DNA of 64,000 nt, from positions 149,705 through 213,704 of the forward strand of contig NZ_CANSMR010000012.1 of NCBI RefSeq assembly GCF_947648125.1, read 5' to 3'. Of this stretch, positions 36,979 through 45,973 are shown one piece after another. The notes under the pieces are model-generated. The model was not told the origin of the DNA, did not search any database, and worked only from the letters and a program-made list of their open reading frames with translations. The stretch's first letter is position 1; the number at the start of each line of letters is the position of its first letter. Both the position numbers and the translations under genes were made by a program. This DNA is from an uncultured Bradyrhizobium sp. (lineage in GTDB: Bacteria > Pseudomonadota > Alphaproteobacteria > Rhizobiales > Xanthobacteraceae).

Positions 36979-37947
36979 ATGACGATTTGCGGCAGGCTGC
37001 TGGCAGCCATTCTCCTGCTTCTCGCGACCGTCACCGCTAGCGCCCAGCAGTTCCCAACCAAGCCGATCCGGCTGATCGTACCGTTCCCGCCCGGCGGGCC
37101 GAACGACATCATTGCGCGGGTGATCGGGCAGAAGATCTCGGAACTCACAAAGCAGCCGATCATCGTCGACAACCGCGCCGGCCAGGGCGGCGTGCTCGGC
37201 ACCGATGCGGTCGCGAAGGCCGCACCCGACGGCTACACGGTTGCGATCGCGAGCGCCGGTGCACTGGCGATCAGCCCGAGCATGGAGAAGGTCGCCTACG
37301 ACACGCTGAAGGACCTCGCGCCGGTGACGCTGGTCGCGACCGTGCCGGAGATGCTGGTTGTCGCCACCGACGTGCCGGCAAAGAACATGAGCGAGCTGGT
37401 CGCGCTCGCCAAAGCGCAGCCGGGCAAGCTCAACTTCGCCTCCTCCGGCCCCGGCAGCCTGCCGCATCTGGCCTGCGAATTGTTCAAGCTGACGGCGAAG
37501 ATTGACATCATGCATGTGCCCTATCGCGGCGCGGCACCGGCGGTGAACGATCTCCTGGGCCAGCAGGTGCAGATGACCTTCCTCGACCTGCCGGTGATCC
37601 TGCCGCAGATCAAGGCGGGCACGCTGCGGCCGATCGCGGTCGGCGGCCGCCAGCGCGCCCCGACCGCACCCGACGTGCCGACCACGACAGAGGCCGGCAT
37701 GCCCGACCTGATCATCGAGAACTGGTACGGCATGGTCGCCCCCGCCGGAACGCCGCCGGCGATCGTCACCAGACTGAACCAGATCGCGACCGAGGCGATG
37801 GCTGATCCGGCGGTCAAGGCAAAACTCGCCGAGCAAGGCCTGACACTGGTCGGGGACACACCGGAGCATTTCCGCGACTTCGTCGCCGCCGACATCAAGC
37901 GATGGGCGAAGGTGATCCAGGACGCCGGCGTGGTGACGGCGAAGTAG
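36979..37947 (+). CDS. Bug-type (tripartite tricarboxylate) solute-binding receptor, second copy
   Basis: 322 residues from MTICGRLLAAILLLLATV, a signal peptide ending at SAQQ (about residue 21). An ATG 17 codons earlier would place hydrophilic residues before the signal and lies ahead of the hairpin. Bug motifs are KPIRLIVPFPPGGPNDIIARVIGQKI, DNRAGQGGVLGTDAVAKAAPDGYTV and a late VAPAGTPPAIVTRLNQI. No transport subunits are adjacent. It differs clearly from the receptor at 31840, so the pair is not a recent duplication. Confidence 0.93.
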   Translation: MTICGRLLAAILLLLATVTASAQQFPTKPIRLIVPFPPGGPNDIIARVIGQKISELTKQPIIVDNRAGQGGVLGTDAVAKAAPDGYTVAIASAGALAISPSMEKVAYDTLKDLAPVTLVATVPEMLVVATDVPAKNMSELVALAKAQPGKLNFASSGPGSLPHLACELFKLTAKIDIMHVPYRGAAPAVNDLLGQQVQMTFLDLPVILPQIKAGTLRPIAVGGRQRAPTAPDVPTTTEAGMPDLIIENWYGMVAPAGTPPAIVTRLNQIATEAMADPAVKAKLAEQGLTLVGDTPEHFRDFVAADIKRWAKVIQDAGVVTAK

Positions 37948-37949
37948 GT

Positions 37950-38597
37950 TTAGTTGTCGAGCCGGCCGCGCAGCTCCTCGAACGGAAGCATGACGTGCTG
38001 ACGAAACGGCGGGCGCTGCTGCAGCCTCTGATACCAACGCCCGACCGCTGGCAGCGACGGGCGCGCGATCTCAAGCCCGAAATAGCGATAGAGCGAGGTT
38101 CCCGCGGTGATGTCCGCGAGCGACAGCGTCTCGCCGAGCAGGAACGGATTGGCGTCGAGAAGCTGTTCGAGCTTGGCAAAATGCTGCTCGCAGCGGGCAA
38201 GCGCCTTGTGAATCGCCGGCCAGTCGCGCTGGCTTTCGGGTGTGCGGAAAAATCCCCAGAACACGCCGCCGAGAAAATCCGGCTGCAGCGCGGTCTGCGA
38301 CCAGTCCATCCAGCCATCGACCCGCGCCCGGACGACGGGATCATCGGACCAGGAGCGGCCGTTGCCGTGGCGCGCGGCGAGGTAGCGCAGGATGGCGTGG
38401 GATTGCCAGACGGTGGCGTCGTCATCCCTGACGACGGGCACGCGGCCATGCGGGTTCATCGCGAGGAACGCCGGCGCATCGAGCCCGCCGAACGCGCCGC
38501 CGGCATCGATATGCTCGTGCGCCAGATCGAGCTCGCCGATCAGCCACATCACCTTCTGCACGTTGAACGAACTGCGCCGTCCCCAGACCCTGAGCAT
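37950..38597 (-). CDS. Glutathione S-transferase family protein
   Basis: 215 residues. The N-terminal thioredoxin-like domain starts MLRVWGRRSSFNVQKVMWLI, with Ser9/Ser10 in the catalytic position, and has the cis-proline segment GRVPVVRDDDATVWQSHAILRYLA. The C-terminal helical domain contains LGETLSLADITAGTSLYRY. It ends 2 nt from the Bug gene in convergent orientation. The substrate is unknown. Confidence 0.92.
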   Translation of the reverse strand: MLRVWGRRSSFNVQKVMWLIGELDLAHEHIDAGGAFGGLDAPAFLAMNPHGRVPVVRDDDATVWQSHAILRYLAARHGNGRSWSDDPVVRARVDGWMDWSQTALQPDFLGGVFWGFFRTPESQRDWPAIHKALARCEQHFAKLEQLLDANPFLLGETLSLADITAGTSLYRYFGLEIARPSLPAVGRWYQRLQQRPPFRQHVMLPFEELRGRLDN

Positions 38598-38616
38598 TGC
38601 ACCCTCCTCGCTTGCG

Positions 38617-39510
38617 TCAGCGCTGCGCTTCGGCCCGCAAATATTCCACGAGCTGCTTGGCCGCGCGCGGCAATGCCTTGAAGCTGCGCGCGCAGATCGT
38701 CAGCCGGCGGTTGGCCCAGGCGTCGCGGATCCTGATCGTTGTGATCGGCATCGCCGCCGCACAGCGCCGCGCCGCGGTTTCCGGGATCACCGCGATGCCG
38801 ACATCGGCGGCGACCATCTGGCAGATGGCGTCGAAGCCGCGCAGGCGGGCGCGGAAGCGCAGCCGCGCCCCGAGCTTCGCCGCGTGCCGCGAAATATGGA
38901 CCTGCAGCGCCGACGCCGCCGTGAGGCCGACGAAATCGCGGCCGACCACCTCCTGGAAGTCGATCTGGCGGCGGTTGCCAAGATCGCTGCGTCGCGACGC
39001 CACCAGCATCAGCCGATCCTCGCTGAACAGGAAACGCTCGACGCTGTCGGGCAACGCGTGTTCGGCGGCGAAGCCGAGATCGGCTGCGCCGCTGGCGATC
39101 GCGGTCGCGATGTCGGTGCTCTCGCGCTCCTCGACGTCGACACTGATATCGGGATGTTCGTGCAGAAACGCCGCCAGCGCCCGCGGCAGGTGCTCCGACA
39201 GGCCCGAGGTGTTGGCAAGCAGCAGCACGTTGGCGCGGACTCCGCTGGCATAGGCGGCGAGATCGCTCTGCAAGGCCTCGACATTATGCATCACGATCCG
39301 CGCGTGACCGAGCAGGCTCTCGCCCGCCGCCGTCAGTTCGACGCCGCGGCGGCCGCGCTTGAGCAGCGCGACGCCGAGCGCCTCTTCGAGCCCCTTGATC
39401 CGCTCGCTGGCCGAGGCCAGCGCAAGATTTGCGCGCGCCGCGCCCTGCGTGATACTGCGCGCATCGGCAACCGCGATGAACAATTGCAAGTCGATCAGGT
39501 CGAACCGCAT
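38617..39510 (-). CDS. LysR-family transcriptional regulator
   Basis: 297 residues from MRFDLIDLQLFIAVADARSIT. The winged helix-turn-helix occupies residues 1-60 and is followed by the two-lobed effector-binding domain. A longer start at 39582 would run into the divergent gene's control region and was rejected. It is divergent from a TauE/SafE-type exporter gene with 92 bp between starts, so it most likely controls that transporter. It ends 19 nt from the GST start on the same strand. Confidence 0.93.
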   Translation of the reverse strand: MRFDLIDLQLFIAVADARSITQGAARANLALASASERIKGLEEALGVALLKRGRRGVELTAAGESLLGHARIVMHNVEALQSDLAAYASGVRANVLLLANTSGLSEHLPRALAAFLHEHPDISVDVEERESTDIATAIASGAADLGFAAEHALPDSVERFLFSEDRLMLVASRRSDLGNRRQIDFQEVVGRDFVGLTAASALQVHISRHAAKLGARLRFRARLRGFDAICQMVAADVGIAVIPETAARRCAAAMPITTIRIRDAWANRRLTICARSFKALPRAAKQLVEYLRAEAQR

Positions 39511-39572
39511 GACGTTTCCCGCCCCCGCCCTTCGGGTCGCCCGAAGGCTAACTCCGTAACCTCCAGATTGTG

Positions 39573-39589
39573 CCGATCGCATCGATCGG
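39573..39589. promoter_or_regulatory. Palindrome between LysR and TauE genes
   Basis: CCGATCG-CAT-CGATCGG is a perfect 7-bp dyad with a 3-bp centre, in the 92-bp divergent promoter region. It is a candidate regulator site. The preferred LysR half-site spacing (T-N11-A) is not obvious inside it. Confidence 0.35.
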
Positions 39590-39602
39590 TCAATGTCCCG
39601 CC

Positions 39603-40355
39603 ATGGTCGACCATCTCCTGATCTTCATCGCTTTCGCTTTCCTGCTCGCCGGCTTGGTCAAGGGCACGCTCGGCCTCGGTCTGCCGACGGTCGCGATGGG
39701 ACTGCTGGCAACCACGATGGCGCCGGGTCAGGCGATTGCGATCGTGATCGTGCCGGCGATCGTCACCAATATCTGGCAGACCTTCGTCGGCCCCTATCTG
39801 CGCGACATCCTCAAGCGGCTGTGGCCGCTGATGCTCGGCACCGTGGTCGGAATCTGGATCAATGCCGGGCTATTGACCGGGCCCTACGCAGCCTACGGCA
39901 CCGTCGTGCTCGGCGCGCTGCTGGTGATCTACGCGATCGTCGGCCTGAGCAGATTCAGCTTCAAGGTCAGGCGGCGCGACGAGAAATGGATCGGCGGCAT
40001 CGTCGGCGTCATCACCGGGCTGATCTCGGCGGCAACCGGCGTCCAGGTCATTCCCTCGATGCCGTTCATGCAGGCGATCGGCATGGAGCGGGACGAACTG
40101 GTGCAGGCGCTCGGCGTCTTCTTCACAACCGCGACCATCGAACTCGCCTTCAACCTCACGGCCTTGGGCCTGCTGACCGCGGCCACCGCGCTGCCGGGCG
40201 CGGTGGCGATGGTGGCGTCGTTCATCGGCATGTTCATCGGCCAGGCGGTCCGCACACGGATGCAGCCGGACGTCTTCCGCCGTTGGTTCCTGATCTCGAT
40301 GATCCTGCTCGGCATCTATCTCGCCGGCAGCGCGCTGCTCAAGATCCACGGTTAG
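39603..40355 (+). CDS. TauE/SafE family membrane transporter (sulfite/organic anion exporter)
   Basis: 250 residues from MVDHLLIFIAFAFLLAG; a start 11 codons earlier falls in the operator region. About eight hydrophobic helices are seen, with the family signature GLVKGTLGLGLPTVAM in the first and GLISAATGVQVIPSMPFMQAIG in the second half. Members move sulfite, sulfoacetate or other small organosulfur anions; the cargo here is unknown. The last 17 bp overlap the end of the convergent IclR gene. Confidence 0.9.
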   Translation: MVDHLLIFIAFAFLLAGLVKGTLGLGLPTVAMGLLATTMAPGQAIAIVIVPAIVTNIWQTFVGPYLRDILKRLWPLMLGTVVGIWINAGLLTGPYAAYGTVVLGALLVIYAIVGLSRFSFKVRRRDEKWIGGIVGVITGLISAATGVQVIPSMPFMQAIGMERDELVQALGVFFTTATIELAFNLTALGLLTAATALPGAVAMVASFIGMFIGQAVRTRMQPDVFRRWFLISMILLGIYLAGSALLKIHG

Positions 40356-41223
40356 GCTCGCGCGCTTTCGGCCGCGGACCACGCCTGTCCGCGGTTCCGG
40401 CACCGACAGACATCTGCAACGAAAGACGCTCGCCGCGATAGCCGAGCTGCCGCGAAATGTCTTCCGCGGCGCCGCCAGCGATCTCTATCGCAGTCTCCAG
40501 CGATGCGGTCATGTCCTTCATGGGGAGGAACGGCACCGTCAGCGCCGCGATTGTCTCACCGTGAAAATCGCGGATCGGGAGAGAAATATTCGTCACACCG
40601 GCGACCACAAGCGACGGCCGGACGTCGCAAGCCTGACGCGAGATCGCTTCGATGTATGAATTGACCGTTTCAATGTCTTCGTCAGGGCCGAGCATGCTCG
40701 CGACGATCTCGAGCACGCTGCTACGACGGTCCGGCGGCAGCCCTGCAAGCAACACGAGCCCCGAGCTGGTCTGGTGCGCGGGAAACCGCGCGCCCGGCGA
40801 GACGGAGTATCGCATCGCCAGCGGCGAATTGACCTGGCAAACGATCGCCACCTCGGCGCCGGTCAAGACCGCCACATGGCAGCTTTGATTGATCGCATTG
40901 ACGAGTTCGCGCATCGGCCCGATCGCCGCGTCGCTCAATCCGCGGATCTGCTGGGTCGAATGCGCGAGCGTGAACAGCTTCAGCGATGCGACATAGAGAT
41001 CGCTCGCAGGATCGCGCTGCAGGTAGCCGCGACGCTCCAGGAGCTGGATGATTCGATAGACCTCCTGGATCGAGCGGCCCACGCCTGCCGCGATCTGGCT
41101 TTGCTTCTGCGGCTCCGGCGTGACGGCCATGAACTCCAGGATATCCAGAGCCCTTTCCGCAGCAGGAGCCCGATAGGTACCGGCGTCTCTGGCCGGCTCC
41201 TGCTCGTCCGCTGTCTTGGTCAA
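40339..41223 (-). CDS. IclR-family transcriptional regulator
   Basis: 294 residues from a TTG start with GGGAG 7 nt upstream; an ATG 26 codons earlier (41301) is open but gives an Arg-rich leader. The winged-helix domain spans about 20-85 (RALDILEFMAVTPEPQKQSQI, GRSIQEVYRIIQLLERRGYLQ). The effector domain follows to about 260, containing SPGARFPAHQTSSGLVLLAGL. It is divergent from the enoyl-CoA hydratase operon and probably its regulator. Confidence 0.88.
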   Translation of the reverse strand: MTKTADEQEPARDAGTYRAPAAERALDILEFMAVTPEPQKQSQIAAGVGRSIQEVYRIIQLLERRGYLQRDPASDLYVASLKLFTLAHSTQQIRGLSDAAIGPMRELVNAINQSCHVAVLTGAEVAIVCQVNSPLAMRYSVSPGARFPAHQTSSGLVLLAGLPPDRRSSVLEIVASMLGPDEDIETVNSYIEAISRQACDVRPSLVVAGVTNISLPIRDFHGETIAALTVPFLPMKDMTASLETAIEIAGGAAEDISRQLGYRGERLSLQMSVGAGTADRRGPRPKAREPNRGS

Positions 41224-41343
41224 ACCATGTCTCCCACGCCGTCGAGCGCGCTCCGCGAGCGCTTTGCATGCCCGATGGCCATTCGGCTGTCCATTCGTCA
41301 CAGGCGCCGCGACAAGCCCGGCACCCCGTTGACATCGAGTTTT

Positions 41344-41373
41344 TACATATGCAATGTAGTTTTACTAATAAAA
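41344..41373. promoter_or_regulatory. AT-rich control region with two dyads between IclR and hydratase genes
   Basis: TACAT-ATGCA-ATGTA (41344-41358) and TTTTA-CTAA-TAAAA (41360-41373) lie side by side in a stretch far richer in A/T than the surroundings, just upstream of the hydratase operon. They are candidate IclR-operator and promoter elements. Confidence 0.45.
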
Positions 41374-41399
41374 GTTCTAGCATGGTTTCGGAGGCTGCG

Positions 41400-42191
41400 A
41401 TGGGCGGAAGTGGAGATCTGATTCTGCGCGAGGAGGTTCTGCCAGGCGTTGCGCGGCTCTGCTTCAATCGCCCGGACAAGCTGAATGCGCTTTCGCTGCC
41501 GATGCTGCGGCTGTTCGAAAGTCATCTCGACGAGATCGCAGTGGATGCCGCGGTTCGCGTCGTCATCCTCGAGGGCGCCGGAGGCCGCGCTTTCGTGGCC
41601 GGTGCCGATATCGAGGAGTATCGCGGCGGCCGCCACGCTGAATTTGCCGCCTACCAGTTCGAGAGCCGGCGTATCTTCGACAAGCTGGAAGCCTTGCCAA
41701 AACCGACGATCGCCGGCGTGCGCGGCTACGCGCTCGGCGGAGGCTTCGAGCTCGCGCTGTGCTGCGACGTGCTGTTGTGCAGCCGGGATGCGCAGTTTGG
41801 CCTGCCGGAAGGCCGGCTTGGATTAAGCCCCGGCGGCGGCGGCACGCAACGGCTGACGCGCGCGGTCGGACGCCAGACTGCATCCGACGTCATGCTTGCC
41901 GGCTGGCGCTTGAGCGGAGTGCGCGCCTACCAGCTCGGCCTGGCGGCGGTGTGCTGCGAGGACGCCGAGCTCGATGGACACGTGAGAACGCGCGCCCAGG
42001 CGATGCTGAAGGTTGCGCCACTCGCGCAAACCGAAATGAAGCGGCTGATGCGGCAGGGCTTCGACGCGCCCCTGCCAGTCGCCCAGAGCCTCGAGCAGGA
42101 AGTGCTGCTGCGCCTCTACGCCACCGACGACGGACAGGAAGGCATCGACGCCTTCCTCTCCAAGCGCGAGCCACGGTTTTCGGGAAAGTAG
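41400..42191 (+). CDS. Enoyl-CoA hydratase/isomerase family protein
   Basis: 263 residues from MGGSGDLILREEVLPG; GGAGG stands 5 nt upstream, which favours this ATG over in-frame ones at 41382 and earlier. The crotonase fold is clear: FNRPDKLNALSLPML, the first oxyanion loop FVAGADIEEY and the second YALGGGFELALCCDVLL. In GLPEGRLGLSPGGGGTQRL the catalytic glutamate position is occupied. It opens the IclR-linked operon and acts on a CoA thioester in the cytoplasm. Confidence 0.92.
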   Translation: MGGSGDLILREEVLPGVARLCFNRPDKLNALSLPMLRLFESHLDEIAVDAAVRVVILEGAGGRAFVAGADIEEYRGGRHAEFAAYQFESRRIFDKLEALPKPTIAGVRGYALGGGFELALCCDVLLCSRDAQFGLPEGRLGLSPGGGGTQRLTRAVGRQTASDVMLAGWRLSGVRAYQLGLAAVCCEDAELDGHVRTRAQAMLKVAPLAQTEMKRLMRQGFDAPLPVAQSLEQEVLLRLYATDDGQEGIDAFLSKREPRFSGK

Positions 42192-42199
42192 TAGCGGCG

Positions 42200-43393
42200 A
42201 TGTCCAGCGAAGCGCTGTCTCCCGCGGCCACCAGCCTCGAGGACCCACGACCGAATCTCGGCCTCACCTGGGATCATCCGCGCGGCTATCAGGCCCTGGA
42301 TGCCGCCGCAAGGCTCCTCAATGTCAGAGCAACGACACTGCTCTGGGAACGTCAGCCGCTCGAAGGATTCGAGTCGCACCCGATCGGCGAACTGGCCTCG
42401 CGCTACGACCTGCTGGTGCTCGATCATCCGCATATCGGCGAGGCGGTCGCGCTGGATTGCCTGGTGCCGCTCGAAGCCTTCTTCTCCAGCGAGCAGATCG
42501 CGGCGTGGTCGCAGCACACGATCGGCCACGCGATGGCGAGCTACGCCTGGCAGGGACAGCACTGGGCGTTGCCGCTCGATGTCGCCACGCAGGTCATGGC
42601 GCTGCGCCGCGACCTCGTCGACGGTGCTGCGCCGCAGAGCTGGCCGGACGTCGTAAACCTCTCCAAAGAGAAGCCGGTGGCGCTGTCGGTCGCCGGACCT
42701 CACATCTTCCTGTGCCTGATGTCGATCGCGGTTGCGACCGGCGAAGAACCTGGCACCGGCGATCTGTTCCTGTCCGACGACACATTCGTCGCCGCGCTTG
42801 CGCTGCTGGAGGAACTGTACCACCGCAGCCCGGACTGGACGCTGCGCCTCAATCCGATCGGGCTCCTGGAGGCGATGTCGACGCGCGACGATCTCGCCCT
42901 TGTCCCTCTTGTCTATGGTTATGTGAACTACACCCGGCCATTGCCCGATCGTCGCCCGGTCGCATTCACGGAAGCGCCGGCCGGAGCGTTGTCGGGACGG
43001 CGCGGAAGCATTCTCGGAGGCACCGGCATCGCGATCACACGGCGGGCGCGGCCCGATCGCGCGCTGCTCGACCATCTGGCCTGGCTGATGTCGGCCGAAG
43101 TGCAGCGCGGATTCATTCCACTCCATGGCGGACAGCCTTCGCATCGAGAGGCCTGGTCCGATACGGCGGCCAATCGAAACAGCGGGCAGTTCTACGCATC
43201 GACCTTTGCGACGACCGAGCAGGCGTTCGTGCGCCCGCGCTTCGACGGCTACATCGCGTTCCAGAACAAGGCGGCGGACGTCCTGCGCACCGCGCTGTCC
43301 GAGCGCACCGCGCACGCGCGCGTGATCGGCGATCTGCGACGGATCTGGCGCGCGGCACAACATCAACATGTGAACAACGGGAGGACGAAGTGA
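42200..43393 (+). CDS. Solute-binding-protein-like protein without signal peptide
   Basis: 397 residues. The fold pattern is that of family 1 extracellular solute-binding proteins: LGLTWDHPRGYQALDAAARLL at the start, SRYDLLVLDHPHIGEA, YAWQGQHWALPLDVATQVMALRRDLVDG and a C-terminal DGYIAFQNKAADVLRTAL. Yet the start gives MSSEALSPAATSLEDP with no hydrophobic signal segment, and none is found in the reading frame upstream. No ABC permease or ATPase is nearby. It starts 8 nt after the hydratase stop, and its stop overlaps the CoA-transferase start by 4 nt. It may be a cytoplasmic ligand-binding or enzyme-like protein in the operon's pathway. Function not assigned. Confidence 0.85.
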   Translation: MSSEALSPAATSLEDPRPNLGLTWDHPRGYQALDAAARLLNVRATTLLWERQPLEGFESHPIGELASRYDLLVLDHPHIGEAVALDCLVPLEAFFSSEQIAAWSQHTIGHAMASYAWQGQHWALPLDVATQVMALRRDLVDGAAPQSWPDVVNLSKEKPVALSVAGPHIFLCLMSIAVATGEEPGTGDLFLSDDTFVAALALLEELYHRSPDWTLRLNPIGLLEAMSTRDDLALVPLVYGYVNYTRPLPDRRPVAFTEAPAGALSGRRGSILGGTGIAITRRARPDRALLDHLAWLMSAEVQRGFIPLHGGQPSHREAWSDTAANRNSGQFYASTFATTEQAFVRPRFDGYIAFQNKAADVLRTALSERTAHARVIGDLRRIWRAAQHQHVNNGRTK

Positions 43394-44589
43394 CTGAAAA
43401 GGCGCTTGATCACATCACCATCATCGATCTCAGCCATCTACTGCAGGGGCCATTCGCGACGCAACTGCTCGCCGATATGGGCGCCAACGTCATCAAGGTC
43501 GAACGTCCCGGTCAGGGCGATCTGTTTCGTACGTTGACATTCAACAACCGCTGGGTCGGCGGCAAGGAGAGCCCGAACTTCCTGGCGTGGAATCGCAACA
43601 AGCGATCGCTGGCGCTCGATCTCAAGTCAAGCGAGGCCAAGACGATCCTCTACAAGATTGCAGAGACCGCCGACGTCGTGGTCCAGAACTTCCGTCCCGG
43701 CGTGCTGGCCAAGCTCGGCTTCGGCTACGAGGACTTCAAGCGCGTCAACCCGCGCATCATCTACTGTTCCGGCTCGGGCTATGGCGAGAGCGGACCGTAT
43801 GTCGACCGGCCGGGCCAGGACATGCTGCTGCAAGGCCTCACCGGTATTGCCGCTGCGACCGGGCGCGGCGACGGCCCGCCCGTTCCGGTCGGGTCCGGCT
43901 TTTCCGACCAGGTCGGCGCAATGAACATGGTCTATGGCATCCTCACCGCCCTGTTATGGCGCGAGCGGTCCGGCAAGGGCCAGGAGGTGAAGGTCAATCT
44001 CATGTCGGCGATGCTGGCCCATCAGGGCCAGGAATTGCTGACGGCCATGAACTTCAATACCGACTTCACGCGTCCGAAGTCCGGGATCGGGCATCCGGGC
44101 ATGGACGCCCCCTTCGGGGTCTATCCGACCTCTGACGGCTGGGTCACGATCGCAATGAGCCCGTACCGCAGGCTGGTCGGCGTGCTCGGCGACGAGACGC
44201 TGCTCGTCTATGACGACCCGAAGCTGCTGTTCGAAAAGCGCGACGAGATCTGGGAGAAGCTCGCGGCGCGGACCGCGCTCTGGACGACCGCGGATCTGAT
44301 GCGCGCGATGCTCGCGGTCGATATCTGGTGCGGCGAGGTGAAGAGCCATCTGCAGGCCACCGTCGATCCTCAGGTCGAGCATCTCGGCGCGATCGCTCAC
44401 TATGATCATCCGACCGCAGGTCGCGTGAAGGTCGTCGGGCCGGCGGTTGCCATGAGCGAAACGCCGGCGACGATCGAGCGCCATGCCCCGCTTGTCGGCG
44501 AGCACTCTCGCGAGCTGCTGTCGCACTACGGTTTCTCGACAGACGAGATCGAAGCAATGCTCAGGCGCGGAGCCGTCGCCCAAGCCTGA
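43390..44589 (+). CDS. CaiB/BaiF (class III) CoA-transferase
   Basis: 399 residues from a GTG start overlapping the previous stop (GTGA), with GGGAGGAC upstream. Family hallmarks are ITIIDLSHLLQGPFATQLLADMG, VVVQNFRPGVLAKLG and the presumed catalytic Asp173 in GSGFSDQVGAMN. It would load a carboxylic acid with CoA so that the hydratase encoded in the same operon can act on it. It is distinct from the CoA-transferase at 17286. Confidence 0.93.
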   Translation: MTEKALDHITIIDLSHLLQGPFATQLLADMGANVIKVERPGQGDLFRTLTFNNRWVGGKESPNFLAWNRNKRSLALDLKSSEAKTILYKIAETADVVVQNFRPGVLAKLGFGYEDFKRVNPRIIYCSGSGYGESGPYVDRPGQDMLLQGLTGIAAATGRGDGPPVPVGSGFSDQVGAMNMVYGILTALLWRERSGKGQEVKVNLMSAMLAHQGQELLTAMNFNTDFTRPKSGIGHPGMDAPFGVYPTSDGWVTIAMSPYRRLVGVLGDETLLVYDDPKLLFEKRDEIWEKLAARTALWTTADLMRAMLAVDIWCGEVKSHLQATVDPQVEHLGAIAHYDHPTAGRVKVVGPAVAMSETPATIERHAPLVGEHSRELLSHYGFSTDEIEAMLRRGAVAQA

Positions 44590-44641
44590 CGTCACAACGG
44601 ACGAACCAATCACAACGACAAGATAGCTCTGGGGAGGGCAC

Positions 44642-45919
44642 ATGTTTCACAAGGTGCGTTGGCAGCTCGTCGCGCTGCTGTTCATGGCTGGCGTCATCAA
44701 CTACCTCGATCGGGCCGCGCTCTCGGTCGCGGCTCCCTTGATCACGCAGGAATTGGGGCTCGATCCGGCGCAGCTCGGCGTCGTCTTCAGCAGCTTCTTC
44801 TTCGGCTACGCCTTGTTCTGCTTCGTCGGCGGATATGCCGCCGACCGCTACGGGCCGCGCCTGGTGATCATCGTCGCCATGACGCTGTGGTCGGTGTTCT
44901 GCGGCCTGACCGCGGCGGCGACCAGCGTCGCCGCGCTGGTGGTCCTGCGCGTGATCTTCGGAATGGGTGAAGGCCCCTTCAACACCACGATGGCGAAGTT
45001 CATCGGCAACTGGTTTCCCAAGTCGGAGCAGGCGAGCGCCATCGGGATAGCGAATTCCGGCACGCCCCTGGGCGGCGCCATCGCCGGGCCGATCGTCGGC
45101 TTCATCGCGCTGTCCTATGGATGGCGAATTTCGTTTATCGCGATCGCGGCGATCGGACTGCTATGGGTGCTGTTCTGGGCTCTCAGCTCTTCCGACAGCC
45201 CCGAAAGGCATCACCGGGTCGGCGATGCCGAACGCGCCGAGATCCGTCGAGGCCAGGCTGCCGAGGCGGCCCAGGCGCAGCTTCCGCTCACGCATTACCT
45301 GCGGCAGCCCGCGATCCTCGCCACTGCGCTCGCGTTCTTCGGCTACGCCTACATTCTCTACTTCTTCCTGTCCTGGTTTCCGAGCTATCTGACAATGGCC
45401 ATGCATCTCAGCATCCAGAAGATGGCGATCGTCAGCGTCATTCCATGGGCGCTCGGCTTTGTCGGCCTCGCCTCGGGCGGCTTCGTCTGCGACGCGCTGG
45501 GCCGCCGGCTTGGCGACCAGGTCGCAGCGCGAAAGCTCGTGATGGTCGTCTGCCTGCTCGTCGCAGCGGTGACCGTAGCGCTTGCCGGTATCGCATCCAG
45601 CCTCGAGGCCGTGATCACGCTGATCGCGATCGCGGTGTTCTTCATGTATCTCAGCGGTTCGACCTATTGGGCGATCATCCTGGGGCTCGTCGAGTCCGGC
45701 CGGGTCGGCGGAGTCGCCGGCTTCGTCCACTTGATCGCCAACACGGCGGGAATCGTGGCGCCCATCGTCACCGGCGTGCTGGTTGAGAAAACCGGAAGTT
45801 TCGCAAGCGCGTTCGTTCTGGCCGGCGGCCTCGCGATCGTCGGTGCGCTGCTCGTCGCGTTGCTGGTGCGCGGGCCTTCATCTCGCCCCGTGGCGCTTGC
45901 CCAGGCGAGCCAACGCTGA
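44642..45919 (+). CDS. MFS transporter, anion:cation symporter type
   Basis: 425 residues, 12 predicted helices in two halves. The first helix ends in GVINYLDRAALSVAAP and the loop 2-3 motif is GGYAADRYGPRLV, both typical of the anion:cation symporter group (glucarate, galactonate, phthalate and other carboxylates). A good ribosome-binding site, GGGGAGGG, stands before the ATG. As last gene of the hydratase/CoA-transferase operon it is the probable importer of the acid being degraded. Confidence 0.93.
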   Translation: MFHKVRWQLVALLFMAGVINYLDRAALSVAAPLITQELGLDPAQLGVVFSSFFFGYALFCFVGGYAADRYGPRLVIIVAMTLWSVFCGLTAAATSVAALVVLRVIFGMGEGPFNTTMAKFIGNWFPKSEQASAIGIANSGTPLGGAIAGPIVGFIALSYGWRISFIAIAAIGLLWVLFWALSSSDSPERHHRVGDAERAEIRRGQAAEAAQAQLPLTHYLRQPAILATALAFFGYAYILYFFLSWFPSYLTMAMHLSIQKMAIVSVIPWALGFVGLASGGFVCDALGRRLGDQVAARKLVMVVCLLVAAVTVALAGIASSLEAVITLIAIAVFFMYLSGSTYWAIILGLVESGRVGGVAGFVHLIANTAGIVAPIVTGVLVEKTGSFASAFVLAGGLAIVGALLVALLVRGPSSRPVALAQASQR

Positions 45920-45933
45920 GCGTCGCGCCGTTC

Positions 45934-45960
45934 GTCCTCGGTGCATCGGGCACCGAGGAC
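45934..45960. terminator. Hairpin between convergent MFS and LysE genes
   Basis: A perfect 10-bp stem, GTCCTCGGTG (45934-45943) with CACCGAGGAC (45951-45960), and a 7-nt loop lie between the two convergent stops. No U-tract is present on either side, so termination is plausible but not classical. Confidence 0.5.
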
Positions 45961-45973
45961 ACGCGCTGTCCCG

